DNA of 64,000 nucleotides. It comes from Pyrocephalus nanus. Lineage: Eukaryota > Chordata > Aves > Passeriformes > Tyrannidae. This document shows positions 23,823-37,800 of the stretch, one piece after another. The position numbers and the translations under genes were made by a program. Each line of letters opens with the position of its first letter. Within the stretch, counting starts at the first letter, position 1. A model generated the notes under the pieces. The model did no database searches. It had not been told where the DNA came from and saw only the letters and a list, made by a program, of their open reading frames with translations. Location: assembly GCA_038380795.1 (NCBI GenBank), contig CM076260.1, positions 81,443,843 to 81,507,842 of the forward strand, read 5' to 3'.

Positions 23823-25697
23823 ATTATAATCTACAAGGGCTACTTTAGATTATATACAATCTTTCTAAATTGTAAATATTTCTTGTTAATGGTGCAAGTG
23901 TCAAATTCAGTTAAAAAATCATCTACCATGAGCAAGTTTGAACAGCATTTAAAATGCAGTTGGCCTTGAAAGAGCACAGAAGTTAGGCTAAGTTTAATTT
24001 GGTTTAAGACTAGCAAAATTTGAGTTGCATGGTATCTGTTGGAGTAATTTTCCAACGTATTTGACATCCTAATGATTTCATTTCAAATATCTTCCCTATA
24101 GCGCAGTGATTCCTGAACCTTGATCCTAACTGAAGTAAAATTTTATAGCTTTGCTGCTGTTGCTGATTGGAGAATGATTATAACCCACAGTTTTTAAGCA
24201 TGTGAGACCTTTTGTTTTTAGTTCTAGGTTTAATGATTTTGGATGTTTTCTCCTGTCATTTACCAAGTCTAAGAAACCACACAGGCAGAAAAAATTAAAA
24301 CAAGAATCTTCAAAGTGTGAATTTAGCTTTCACACTCGTAAGGAATTTGCCATTTTACTTACAAGATATGTAAGTCTTACCCGAGAAAGGACCCTTTCCT
24401 CCTTATGGGATATCAGAGAGGAGAGCATACTGGCTGGAAAGCCTCCTTTTTATTTATTTTTTTCTTTTTTTCTCTTTTCCTTTTTGTCTATAAAAAAGCA
24501 TTCTGAAAAAAATTAATCTTAAGAAGATTAAGAAGAGTTCATACCTAGAAACACTGCTGCTTTTGTTAGCTCTTGGGATGGAGATAAAGTAGTCAAGACT
24601 CACAAACTGAGTTTGAGAGTTGCCCAAGCATAGTGCCAAAAGCACTCACTTAACAAATCCAACACAATATGAGTGCTCAGCAGACAGTCAACCTTTATAA
24701 AGGCTTCCTGACTTTATGTTCCGAGGTATATAGCTTTACCATCTGGAATATCCAATATTAAGTACCTAAAATAAAAGAAGTATTATGTACTTCCTGTATC
24801 ATGTATTTCTGATATGTAGATTTATCATTGACTTCTTCAAAATGTCTTTAACCTTGCTTGGATATTTGACTTGAGATTCAGGGTAAGAGGGTAGAAAGGA
24901 AATTCATAAAAATTTCTCTATTTAGATGAATAGGGAATAACCGTGAAACTAAACTGAACTAGTAAGTTGAGTTTAAACTAAACTAAAACGTAAATAAGCC
25001 TTACATAAGCCATCAGAAGACTTAAAATAGTATTGCTCTAGGTGCACAATACATTAATGACCCAAAAAATAATACTTATTATACCTTGAAAGCAGCTATT
25101 TAAGGTATGCTGAACTATTTTATGGAGCAGCAAATGCTAAATGGATGTTCAGGCTTTGAAACACAACTACTATTTGCATGTAAGTGACTTTCAGAGTCAC
25201 AGCTGCACTACTGGTCCTGCACATAAATGGCATTTTCTATGAGTTTAGTAGTTGATTTGCCATCATGCCTCAAACGTATTGGTTATTTGTATCTTTAAAA
25301 TAAATTAGGCATATCCGTTTCCTGCTGCGAGGATGTTCTGACAAAAATGAAGGGTCAGTCACAGTGTAGTTGGAAATGTGATCCATATCTTCTTTATGAT
25401 CCACTATAGAAAAATGTTGATCCCCATTCAGTCAGAACTAAAACTTTTCAGTGTTACTCTTCGTGGAGGGAAAAACTATGTTTTATTTTAATAGATGGTG
25501 GAAACAGAATAAACAGGAGAGTACAGGAAGTCTCTTTAGGTTATCTCTTCAGGTCTGTCTATTGCTTGATAAAGTATTTATATGGATCAATTAATTCAGG
25601 ATATAATTTATTCACCTCCTGTCTTTATAGGTGCAAATTAAGTGCCTAAATAAAAGAGAGGGTTTAAGTAGATAAGGCTCATGCCCCCTCCTCCAGG

Positions 25698-25712
25698 AAA
25701 AAAAAAAAAAAA
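25698..25712. repeat. A15 homopolymer run
   Basis: Fifteen A residues sit directly before a GC-richer segment (25715-25925). Seen on the minus strand this is a T run, so it would not be the tail of that segment read on plus. No element was recognised. Confidence 0.9.
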
Positions 25713-27470
25713 GCTCCTGTAATTCTGCTGCAGGTCACTAGGTGGGGAGCGGCAACTCGGAAACAGAGACCCTTGTGGACGGACTGAGGTCACAAGCCCA
25801 CCCAGGATGATCCCCTTTGCTCTCTGGTATGGAGAGAGAGTCCTGCATCTGGTGCGGAGTCCTGGCACTGGAGCCCAGCCCGAGCCTGTGAGCGATGAGC
25901 CACTTCCCCTCCTCCCACATCATGTGCCATTGGCTTTATGACGATTAACTTACACATCTTGAAACTTCATATTACTCACCCACCTAATATGTTCAGTCGA
26001 GATAGTATCTTCTCTTTCTTGTTTTATCCTCTTTTTTATGCTGTGGTTGTTTTTTTTTTTCCTTTCACTACAGATTTTAATTTCGCAGACTTGATCTGTT
26101 AAATTGAAATCCAGCAGCACTCGAATCACTGACCAGGCACTGGAAAGCCTTACTTAGGCTCATTTTATTCTTTTCAGTGATTCTTTCTTTAAGGACTTCT
26201 CCATCTCCATCACTCTGCATTAGCACACCTCTGGTGACAGAATCCTTATTTTTATAGGGAAAACATATTTTAAATTAGAGGCCCCAGTATGAAATGAAAA
26301 GTGTCACAGCCTTTCTCTTTCTGAATGCAAATAATGACAGGTATGGAAGATCAACTTTTTAAAATCTTCTTTCACTTCCTCTGAGAAATGCCTGTCTTTT
26401 AAGCCTACCTGAAGAAAGTGATGTAGGGGTGTATTTAGGAAATTAAAACAGAGCCAAGACCACAAGTCATGATGAACTGATGGCAGCAATTACCTATTTC
26501 TTGTATCTGAGACAGAACTCTACATTGCAAAGTCTCTATATTTTAAATACATTCAAAGCTGACAACCCATTGGAGTTATTCTGCCTGGCCTTCCCCTCCT
26601 CCTGGCCTGTCTCCAGCTATGAATTGATGCTTGCCTAGATGTGCCTGGGCTTTCTTAGGGCTCAGACTAGCCCTGAGCAACTCACAGAGAGAGCACAGGG
26701 GCACTGTTCATACTACAGGAGCTTTATGAACATAAGATTGGTACCTGACCAATGAGAGCCTGCATCCAGGGGGTAAAGGGCAGGTTCCACTGAGAAGGAT
26801 GTGCGGCCAGATCAGTCTGAAGCATGATTAACCCCTATCTAGATCCACAGGAGCTTGTTCTTCTTAGAAGGTGTCCATGGGGTTTGGTTTCATCACTGTT
26901 GCCCTTCTGAAGGACCTTTCAGAGTTATTAGCTGTCTTCCCTGAAAGTTTACCAAATCATTTATACCAAGCTTAAAATGAAGATCCTTGCTTTTAATAAC
27001 ATCTCCTCTGTCACTCTGTCAGGGAAGTCTGCATCTTAGGTAATCCTCTGATAGAGGGTTTAATGCAATACTGTTATTCACAATTAACAGGGAAAAAAAC
27101 CCCAACAAACTCTATTTTGTCTAAAAGCAAAACCAAAAGCTTATGGCTGGAAGTTGACATCAGTAAGACTGAAGTTGAAATAATTGAAAAATTTTGACCA
27201 TCAGGATAATTAGGCATTCAAATATTATCATATAAACTCTCCTTTTTTTTCCACATTTGCATTAATTTTTTCTTCCATATTTATATGTATTCATTTTTCT
27301 CTTCTTTGTGGCATTGCTGTCTTCATCATAGCATATGACGTTAAAAGTTTATTTGGTTTATCTTATACACCAAAATTTACCAGATCATTTTATGACCTGT
27401 GATCCTCTAATTCTTCTGGTGTTATGATTCTTAAAACTTTCACATCTTAATGCCATTAAATTAGTTTTTG

Positions 27471-27520
27471 TGGGGGTTTTTTTGTAGTTTTTTTTTTTTT
27501 TTTTTTGTTAGTTTTTGTAG
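27471..27520. repeat. T-rich tract with T19 run
   Basis: A T-rich, G-interrupted tract includes about 19 consecutive T (27488-27506). It may be simple sequence or the complement of a decayed poly(A) tail. No element body was identified on either side. Confidence 0.9.
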
Positions 27521-30447
27521 TTTATAAATTCCAGTGCAGTAGCTTCCTTGTAAAGCTTATGAAAAATGGTGTGGCCTATAGCTCCTTTTTCACATCTAGG
27601 ATAATCCTTCACTGGATCTGACTTGAGGTGTACTTGTAGCTTAGCAGGGAGTCTAGACAGGCTGCCACGTAACTGCTGCTAACCATGAGCATTAAGGGGT
27701 TAACCCAGTGCAGGAATTACTCTGTTAGATTCTATGTTTCATATTGTGAAAGTCAGAAGAGGAAATCATACAGAGGAAACACTTACTGCTATTATCTTAA
27801 TATACTCTGAATGATTAATGACTGTTATCTGCTCCATGTGATTTACTGTTAATATTTTGTGCTATGACAATGTCAAGAGGCCCCCAATAGGTCTGAGGAC
27901 CCACAGAGCTAAATACTTTATGAAGCTGCAAGTAGATTATCTCTGAATTTGAGTTTCTCCTGAAAAGCAGGGATTATAAGAGAGATACAGTCATGGAAAG
28001 TACAATGTGTTGCTCAGAATCACACACAAGAATGGACCAAGATTGGAAGATGGACCTAACTGTAATGTCTTACCTGGGAGGGCCAAATCTGATCTTTGTC
28101 CCAACTTTACAGATGTCATCTCTCAGCTTTCTATGAGTTAAGACCCATTAGCTAACATAAAGTATCTGATAGTGTTTTAGAAGTGCAGTTTCCCAGTGGC
28201 TCTCCCATGCCATGTCTCAGTTCTTTATAGCAGTGAGATATCATACTAGTATGAGCAAGGTGGATTTTTACACACCTACCTGAAAGTGAACACATCAACA
28301 AACAACTGAATGAAACATCCCAAGAGGAAGAGGCTGGAAAGACTATTTTCTTGCCCAGTTATTCTCTTTGTTGTGACAATTTGCATTTCCCTGGAACATA
28401 TCCAGATGACAAGGAATGCAGCTGACTTTATTACACATGACAGAAAAACATCGTGAAGAATAACTCAATTAAAAGCCTTTGGCCTTTATCTGTTGTTCTT
28501 TTCATTTGCTTTTTTTTATGAATCAGATTGCCTGCCTTTGAGGATTAGCCAGTGCCTAAAGGGACAGCACACTACAGGGCTATAGGGAGTACAGGGCACA
28601 AAGGGAGAAAAAATAAGGAGCTGTTCTTTAAGAAAAAAAAGAAAAGAGCACCTGTCCAAGCTAAACCATAAAAAACTTTTTGTTTTCTTGGTATAAAACC
28701 TGTAAGTATGTAAAGATTTGATTATTCCTGTGAGCTCCCCAACCTTTCTCTGAAATATCCGCTTGCTTCAAACATCACCTAGCTAGAAAATCTTCTTGAT
28801 TTTCCTCATCTATCCTCTTAGCAGCTTCTCTCCTCAGGAAAGCTAACCCCACTTTTGGGGGGCTTTATAAGTAGTCTAAACTTTTGAGCAGACACCCAGG
28901 GTGCCACACTGTAGCTCCCCTCACGGCAATGGTATACACCTCATGGCCCCCAGACAGTCCAGATATATCCTTACCCTGCCATACCTGGTCTTGGGCATAA
29001 CCTCTATTCAGCCCCCCGCCAGCAACATCCTTTTAGTGACAGTTTTGTTCCCTGTTTGTTTTCTCCATGTTTCTTGTAGCCAACAGAGAAAGACCACAGT
29101 CAGTGCAACTGCTGGTGCAGGCAAAAATACCACAGGATGCAAAAACACTTTTTTAAAACCCTTGGTGGTATCTTCAGTGCTTTCTGTCAAGCTTTTGAAT
29201 GTAGCTCCTATATCTTTCTGCTGCTTCTTCCTTCCCTGTCCTGCTTTGCATCTTCAGGAAAGGGGCAAGTGTCCTGGAGAGTGCTGCAGTGGCCGGGTTC
29301 TCCTAAGGCTTCCCTCACAGTGCAGCAGGTGGCTTGTGCTGAAAGGACAGGGTTTTAGTCTGGAGAGTTGAAGGGTGCCAAAGGAAGCTTTTAAGCCTAG
29401 CTTAAAAGGTGAAGTCAAGGAAATCTATGAGGCTTGCAAAAGCGAGTCTTCCTGTGAAGCTGAGACATTACTTGATTTGGATTTCTTCTATTCATTCAGA
29501 AAAGTTATTTCCAAGACACAAAATCCCCTAAAATATAATTTCCAAAGTATTTGTATATTATATGCTTCATCAAACTGGGCTTATATGCTAAATAAAGGGA
29601 CTTCTATTAAGAATATAACACAGGGTTTTTACTTCTGCCATGTTTTGTTTTGGGGCATGGTTTATTAATAAAATATGAATAAAAGCCAGGATTTGCTTTT
29701 TATACCAAAATGATGCCCTCAGTGATGATGCAAGAATTCTCAGAAATGTATTTAAATTGAATTTTCCATCTCACTCAAATGAGGTTTCTGATTTGTACTG
29801 AGGCTGTGCAAATCCTGCCTTGGGAAGAAGAGAGCTGAGATGTTATTTGCAATGGCTGGTCACTAGTTTGTGGTCCCACTTATTACAAAATGAGAGCTTG
29901 AAACTCTGAAGCTTCCTTCCTAACGGGGAATGCCTTTATGGTCCATACGCCTGAAAATAAATTTGGTTAAATTTCCTTCCATCTGTGTGCTCCAAATGAC
30001 TGACTATAATTTGAAAGTGTCAGAGCTCACCAGAGAAATAAAATTATGGAGGGATTTTAGGGCTGTGACCATCCAGCTGAATCTGCAAGGCAGTACGGGA
30101 GCTACAGCACTGAGAAAACAGACTTTCGTGTAGCTGCCAGCTCCTTAAGGGGACATATGGAGCTGTGCTGAGCAGCACACCAGGCTTTACTGAGGTCCCT
30201 GACTCAGCCTCCTGCTAAAGGAAGGTGTAACTCAGGGGACTAGATGTAAGATGAGAGAAGTCAGAACAAACTCAGCTGTAGCCAAAGAGTCCTGCAGCAG
30301 CAGGCACCATCCCACGTGCCCCTGCTCTGCCTTTGGCCCTGGCAGCAGTGGCCAGACCTTGGCTTCCAGTGCTTTGGCAGGAGTTATGCATATCCTTATG
30401 CCCATGGCAGTGTGTTACTCCAGGCAACTACCAGTCTATCTGTTTCA

Positions 30448-30459
30448 CATATATATATT

Positions 30460-30496
<37 letters not shown>
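30448..30496. repeat. (AT)n then (TG)n microsatellite
   Basis: A short ATATATAT stretch passes into an alternating TG tract of about 33 bases (30464-30496). Two overlapping frames across it (30251-30526 and 30316-30519) read as alternating Val/Cys and are artefacts. Confidence 0.95.
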
Positions 30497-30498
<2 letters not shown>

Positions 30499-31837
30499 TT
30501 ATCTCCTAGTGTTATTTAAAATGTGAAAAGAAATAAAACTAAACCTGAATGAACTGAAAAAAATTAAATCAGTGAACAGTTCTAACAAGGCTTTTCACAT
30601 ATACAGTACCATGTATTGAACTTGCATCATCCACACGTGGTTGAATTTGCCCTCTAACTATTTTCAAAACAGCATGAAATTCAAAATGATTCTTTTTATT
30701 ATTTCTGGGCATCAGCAGCAACACATGTAAAAGTCTCGATGACTTCAGTACCTTTAGTTTTTCCTTCTCAGGTCAGTAAGGTAGGTTAGACATGGAAGTA
30801 AACTTCAGATACCCTCAAACAAAATTGCACCTGCCCAGCACTTATATCTGATACTTTTAATCATTTGTCATCCTCAAAATTTATTCTGAATTGATCATTT
30901 CCACTATCCATTGCTTTTTTTGGGGCAGTATTTGGAGTTATCAAGATGCAAAATACTTGTGCTGTTTACATTTGTGATAGAAACTGCTCTGGCATTTTTC
31001 CTCACTGTGTTAAAGAAAAATAATTCAAACATAAGACAAGAAAAAGACAAAATCCAACAATAAAGAATCCCAGAGGCTAAGAAATGACCCGAGAGAAAGC
31101 CATGAACTGCTGTGTTACTTACAGAGGCATATTAGTCTTAGCTAATTCTTAATAAAAGTCAACTAAAATGAAGATACTGGAACAAAAAAAAAGCAAAAAA
31201 ACCAAAACAATGGAATGCATGATCCCAGCCAGCTAAGAATAAATGACTGGATTGGCAGAGAAAGCTCTTGAGGGAAAAACTATGGAATACTAAGGGAAGA
31301 GTTAACAGTGATACTTAGGGAAGCACAGTGATAAAGAAAAAAAATAATCCTTGAAAAACAGGTGACCTCAAACAGTTCTGTGAAATGTTTTGTTACTTTC
31401 ATCTGGCATTCGTCTGTTTACATTAAGGTCTTATAATTTTTATTTTCCACAGAAGGGAAACTGAATCTAGTCTTCATATTGCATTTAATTCACAGAGAGT
31501 ATCAATTTTTGTGCTAGATACTGTGTCTTTAATCAATGTGTCATGTGTATTTAGTGGCTCATGCAATAATTTGTTTCCTATTGTTTTGGAGACTGGTGAC
31601 TCTTCTTGAAGTGACATCTGCTAGAAGCTCCTCTCTGCAATTTTGTTTCTCTTGTGAGTTCTGTCACTTTCACACTGCAGTCAACCATTTGGAGCACACA
31701 GATGGAGGAACTTAATCAATCTGATTTCAGATAATATTGACCATAATGTGGAACCCATCAGGTGATAAAAAGTCCCAGGATTTCAGCATTTTTTTTGGCC
31801 ATAGTGGAGACCATAACTTAGTGACCAGCTATCCACA

Positions 31838-31875
31838 TAATCACAGGGTCATTGAATGTTAGAAAAGTTTAGGCC
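31838..31875 (-). mobile_element. Possible decayed CR1 3' end, minus strand
   Basis: 'Aatcacagggtcattgaatg' followed by 'ttagaaaagttt' resembles the reverse complement of the CR1 terminus (aatcacagaatcattgaa...ttggaaaagacc). Only about 35 bases are comparable and the following sequence does not continue the match, so chance is possible. Confidence 0.3.
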
Positions 31876-34800
31876 AAAAAGGAGATGTTAAAAATTTTTG
31901 CATTCACTTAAAGCAGGTTTAGCACCAAAGTAAGATAAGGGAGCTCATTGTATTGGTTAGGCTCTCAGACATCCTGCCATGACTAGATCTCTGTGATAAT
32001 AAGGAAGGAACATGGACTGCAACAGAGGAACAACCGACACCTTTTTGATCCCATTTGCTTTTCTTTATGAACATAAAGTTGAGACTGTCTCAAGTCCAGA
32101 CCTGCTTTGCAACCACAGGTCCCAGAAGAATGCACAAGCAATGTGTCTGTCTGCCTTTGGACACACCAAAGTATAAAAGCATATCTTTGAATAGCTGCAT
32201 TACAGATAGCCTGGCTATTGCCATACCTGTCAAGGTGGATATCCATTTCAGACACCACAGTGTCTTGCTGCATCAGGGTCATGGGGTTCCCTGTCGCATA
32301 CATGGTCTGGCATTACTGCAAGACTACATGTGATTGAAGACAACTGGACTGATCTACTGCAGCGAGGTAGCTCACACAAACACAGGTTAGGACATGCCTG
32401 AAGGTTTGGCCCATTGACAGCTATTTTCATAAAAGTAGAAATGTAGCTTAAACAGTAGAGTCCAGGATGAGAAACACTGGAATGTGTGAAGCTCTAGCCA
32501 TCCCATAGTCAGGAGTCACACAGGAGTACTCTGTAAGGGCTTGTCGTGTAGACTTACTGCCTAGCAAATAGTCCTCTGCTGCATGTAAAATGTCCTTTTC
32601 CTGCTCAGAAAAATTTTTACCTTCCCCTTCCCTCCAATTTTAGCCCATTTTTCAGTTTTGTTTGCATTCCCTAATTAAGTAGCGGAAAAATGCATCATTA
32701 TTCCTATCTTTCATGCAGCTTCTTCTTGAAGCAGTTCATATTAGTGCAAAAGTGTAGTAAGATACTTACACATTATCTGAGAAATGGGAAACTAGGTCTG
32801 GGGCACTCCGTTTCCCTGTGCTTGATATTTTCCTTACCTAGCAGCTGAGTTGTTATCTGCTCCAATAACCAGTTCATATCCTTGTCCAGTGAACTTCTGT
32901 ATTCATTCTCTGCAGCTCCAGAAGATGTCTTTGTTACTAGGCACTCAGATTATGGAAACTGCCTTCCGCTCATAGCCCTATCTTTCCTGGAGTCATGATT
33001 TTCAAATGTGTTTGGAAACTGATGTTTTATTATCAAACATCTCACTGCTAAAAGCAATTGTTTAAGAGTATCACCCAAGTTCACTGGTATTCCAGTAATT
33101 GTTCTGTCATCCATTTCTAATATAACACTGTAATTCTATTTCTTTTTCTTGTCCCTTTCATATTGTCTTCAGAATATCCTACAAAAAGAGTCATCCATCA
33201 GAAATTCCAAGGAGATATCCACTAAGCATAAAATTATTATGATTCTTATTTCTTCCTGTATCTAGAATCTGGACTTGTCTTTTAGAATCCCTTAAACTAG
33301 GGATATTGCTAATTTGCAAATATGAAAAATGAGAAAAAAATCTTACCATTGAATTATGAAATAAGTTATAGTTTGCAGAAGGTCACTGTATCAAACAGGA
33401 CATAACCCACAGAAATATTTCATTGCCAACTAGTTGTCTTTGAATTCTCCGTACTATTGGTCCAAGTTAGTGGTTTAGTAAAACAGTTAATCTTATCCAG
33501 TTGTGCATAGGAGGGTGGATGCACTCCACTTTCATTTCACTAGATTAATTGAAAATTTGGTAATTTTCCAGACAGGATCCAAATCTGGAAACATTTACAA
33601 AACTACTTCTACGATGACCATATAATACCATCTTGCAACTCAGCACAGAACAAGACCATATCTATCTGGGTGGGGACTGGCTTCATCTAAAGCACTGACA
33701 TGCTTGGATAACTACCAAGAGCTCCTCTCAGCTTTGCCGTTGAAGCATTCACTAGTTTTAGAAACAAAAGAATTGTGTTGTGAATAAGGACCAGAAGAAA
33801 GGATTCAAGAAGGCTGCCTGTTTTGTTTGCCTGTGTGACTCTTTCAGTGATATCTGTCCAGAACCCCAGCATTGACAAGACCAGAGAAAGGCTCAGCCCA
33901 GATTTAGACAACTATATTTTGAGTGTGTTAGATAGGAAACAGTTGTGGTACAGTGGCTGTCAACCTGTAAAACTGGGAAGATTAAGTCTCCCACTCAGTT
34001 GAATGTTTAAATCACTATGTTTTTACAGTATGCATATCTACTACCTCCTCTCTGAATAAAATATTCCTATACATTTTTTTAATGAAAATGGAAAGTTACC
34101 TTCCAGCAGGGGCAGGCTCTGACATTGAATAGGACAGAAGGTGACTCTGACTCACTAATTAAGTTCCAGGGAAGAAAAATAAATCTAAAAAATACTTGAA
34201 TTCAGCATTATGAGTTAAATAGCTCTACTGACCTTCCTTGACAGTTTAAAGCCTTTTTCATTTGCCCTCTTGAGGGATCCAGCTCTTTCATGTGTATGTA
34301 GAATTTATGATTTTGAAGCCTGGGTTCAAGTTCAAGCAATAGACACAGAGAAACTTATATTCTCTCGCTTCAGATACATTTAATTATCTACCGACTCTGT
34401 CAAATTTCTCTGGGAACTTATTTTTGTTGAGATCTCTTCCCATTCTTCCTCAGGTTTATTACTGAAGGTTCTGTACCCTCATTGTATCACCTTAGCAGTG
34501 TTGTCTACATTTAATGTACACTCTAAGCTTTTTGCAACAGGATATTTTCAGTCTAGAACAAGAAGAGTAGTTTGGGTTATTAACCTTGGAAAGTATTTTG
34601 AGAACAATCAAAAGTCTCATAGTTGACACATTGGGCTGACATAGTTAAATGTCAAAAAATATAATTCATACTGTAGTTGGGATCTTTCTTTTAAAGAGAT
34701 GCCACAGCCAATTGTTCTCTCCTTCTTTCCAGATTATGTATGCCAATCCTATGTATTGGTCTTGACTGTACTAATGAGAAGTTTTGCAAAATGGAAACGA

Positions 34801-37800
34801 GCACTTTGTAAATTCTTTCTCCTTTTCTTCAATATCTTGCTACAACTTTCTCAGCAAGTTTAACTGCTTTCCCAATAGACCACAGAGGTAGAATTGACGA
34901 AAAAACCTTCCCAGACATGTCCCTAGCTGTCTTTTCTCATATTTCCAGCTGTTTTTATTTTACCAAAACCAGCCTTTTCTGATAGTTTTTATTAATAGAC
35001 AATAAAAACAGTGATTTAACTTACTGATTATTCTCCTTTGGCTTTTAAACAGCTCAGGAATTATCACAGTGAGGATATTTTTTTCTGGATAGAAGTAGAT
35101 GAGGGAGAATAGTAGTGTCAAATCTTTATGCAAATGAATTTGTTAGGTTTATGTGGTTACCAGCACCAGGAGGAAATGGCTTTAATGAGGAAACAAGCTA
35201 TATAATACAAGATAAAGTGTTTCATTAAGTCTAAATTCTATTGTTCAGATATTATTGCTGGAGAACTTGGAGGAAAGGAAGAATTTTCTGTCTTGTAACT
35301 CAGTAATCCTAAAATCCCTAAATTGGGGAGTTTGGGGTGTTTAAATCATGCATCCTAGTTTGCCTGGCTGGAGATAACCAGTTTGTTTTGAAATCAGTGT
35401 TTTATAGTATGCTATGTCTCTGAATATTGGTACTGTGAAGTTTCACATTTTTCTTTTCATATCCTCCTTTTCTAGCTCAGGAAAACCTTCAGCCATCACT
35501 CAAAACTAAAAAGAAAATTCAATCTACCTTAATTCCCTGTTGCATTTTATGCTTCTAGGTGAAAAACTATCTTAACTTCAAACACTAGGTGGGTGAAACC
35601 AAGAATCATGGGAAGTCTCACCAAAATAAAGTTGTTTGAGGAAGGGAGAGAGAATGAAGGACTGTTAAAACACCGGGACAAGAGCTGATGCAGGAAGCTG
35701 CTCACAGGTCCTCCTGCAAGCACATTGATAGCTTTTCATCCCCCTCCAGGGATGAAAAAATTCTCAGTTCCCAGGTTGATGTTTTTCCCTTCCAGACAGA
35801 TTTGCTTCATTACAAAAATGAAAAGACAAGTGATACCCACTGTCTTTCATAGATGATGGGGAAAAGAGGTCAGTAACTTCTCTCATTTCAGGATAACAGA
35901 AGAAACAGAAGGACTAAGGGGGTTTGTTTCCAGCTGCATTAGTTGTTATTTCAGTTTCTGTTTTAACTTGCACCTCGGGAAGGTCTGATAGCTAGGAAGT
36001 GCTGTAAGAAGCTGAATCTTTGATAACAGTAACCTCTCATTGCTGATGCTCATAGCTTATGGAGCTTGACTGTAGGAAACTTGTATATTCATTTTAATTT
36101 CTTTTCCTAAGCTGTATGGAACTAATTTGAGTTTCTGGGGTGTAATACTGGGACTCATGTCTTTGAAGTATAATATCTCGTATAATAGCTTAGAGTGTGA
36201 GCAGAAGGCAGCTGGACCTTTGCATGGCAGTTGTTGGTCTCCAAAAGGATAGGCATTTTCCAAGCTAGCTTAATGATAATATTTTTTAGATGTGGGTTTT
36301 TAGGGGTCTTCTACTACAGTACTGTCTTCCACATACTCTGAAGCCTGAGTTTCTTCTGCATACAGCCAGTATTTCTGGGCACTTCTTGGTTTTGGTTTGG
36401 TTTGGCTTTCAGAAAAAAATAGAAGAAAGAGATTCTGTGAATCTGTAACAGCACTGTTTGGTACCAACAACTAAGTGTCTGCTGGCGTAAATACTAGGTC
36501 AAGATGAAGCTGTTGATGCGAGTAATCCAAACTGACCTTCTTTCATATAGAATGGAAAATGTATCTCAAACATATCCTTTTCTGACTTTGCTGTACTGGC
36601 CTTGTAGCTATCAACAGGACTTCATGGGTATCTTGTCATGGGAAGCAATGAAAGGCAGCAGAAACAACACCAAAGTAATCCGGATATTATCTACCACTTT
36701 ATGTAATATCTAGATAACTCCCAATATTTCTATAATTCTCATGTTCTATCAAGATCAGAAACTAGAATAAAAAACTTTTAACATATCTGATTGTACACTA
36801 TGCCAACTTTAAGTTTTGTTTGGTTGGTTGGGGTTTTTTTTTTCAGAAAAGACTGTCACATTCCAGTTTTTTAACCAGAAAAAAAATTACAAGCAAGAGT
36901 TGACTTTCTGGTCCAGGAGCCAGTGTTATTCAATTAAATGTGTTGGCATTTGTCTATACATTTTTTCTTGAACAGCAGTCACAATTAATAAGTCCATTGA
37001 CTTTCTGAGTGTTAAACTCAATTTGCAGTTGTCATGTGTTTTTCTGAAGTACAGGAACATTGGATGAAATTCTAGAAAACTCCATCTGGCCCTTTTTTGC
37101 ACCATAGAGGAAGTGACACATAATCTGTTATCACTGTGCCATCCAGTGCTGACTAAATACGATCACCTGAGACTGCGAAGTACCTACAGCCTTTCCGGTT
37201 TAGCACATGAGAAAAAGCTTCACTCTAAACATAAAACAACCTGGCATATTATATTCATCATCATCAACTGCAGATTTTTTAAATGTCATCATTCTGCATC
37301 ACAAACCTTGCAAGAAAGGGAAACATTATTTCAACTCCACCAATAGTCTATAATGACAGAAAAATCTGTTAAATATGATGTGTCTTCTGTAGTAAAAATA
37401 GAAGAAGTTCCAGGTTTTATAAAATAGCTTAACCCTACATTTATGTCATATAACATTTTAAGCTAACAGGAACAGATTCTACAGCTCCACAAACAGCATG
37501 CTTCTGCTCCCAACAGATAAGAAAATGCTATGCACAATGCATTGATTTTCATTCTAGTACAACACAATAGTGATGCCAAAGTTGTAATGACATTAGCAGA
37601 TATTTAATATGGATGTGGATGAAGTGTGCAGTACGTTGCTTTTACAGGGGAAATTACAAGAAGGTTTTGTATATTGTTCCTTACACACATACACATACAC
37701 TCTGATATTTCTTTAAATCTTTTTGTCCTTTATACTTTCTGTGCTTTTTGCTTTCATTTGTGAGGCCTGTTTCTATTTGAATTAGTTTTGGATATTGTCT

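Larger units (their letters stand above)
22475..31836. other. Mostly unique AT-rich sequence, no gene seen
   Basis: No gene is supported. Minor features are an AT-rich hairpin (23790-23822), A15 at 25698-25712, a T19 run near 27488-27506, and a TG microsatellite (30464-30496). GC-richer patches at 25715-25925, 26560-26900 and 28880-29360 are unassigned. The longest frame (28901-29371 plus, 156 codons) lies in such a patch and has no recognised domain. Confidence 0.5.

Noticed and set aside
28901..29371. 156-codon plus-strand frame, among the longest in the window.
   Set aside because: It sits in a GC-richer patch with a second overlapping frame and a minus-strand frame, has no recognised domain, and no splice or promoter context was seen.
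34310..34350. 'gggttcaagttcaagc' as a tRNA B-box.
   Set aside because: No A-box, acceptor stem or cloverleaf could be drawn around it.
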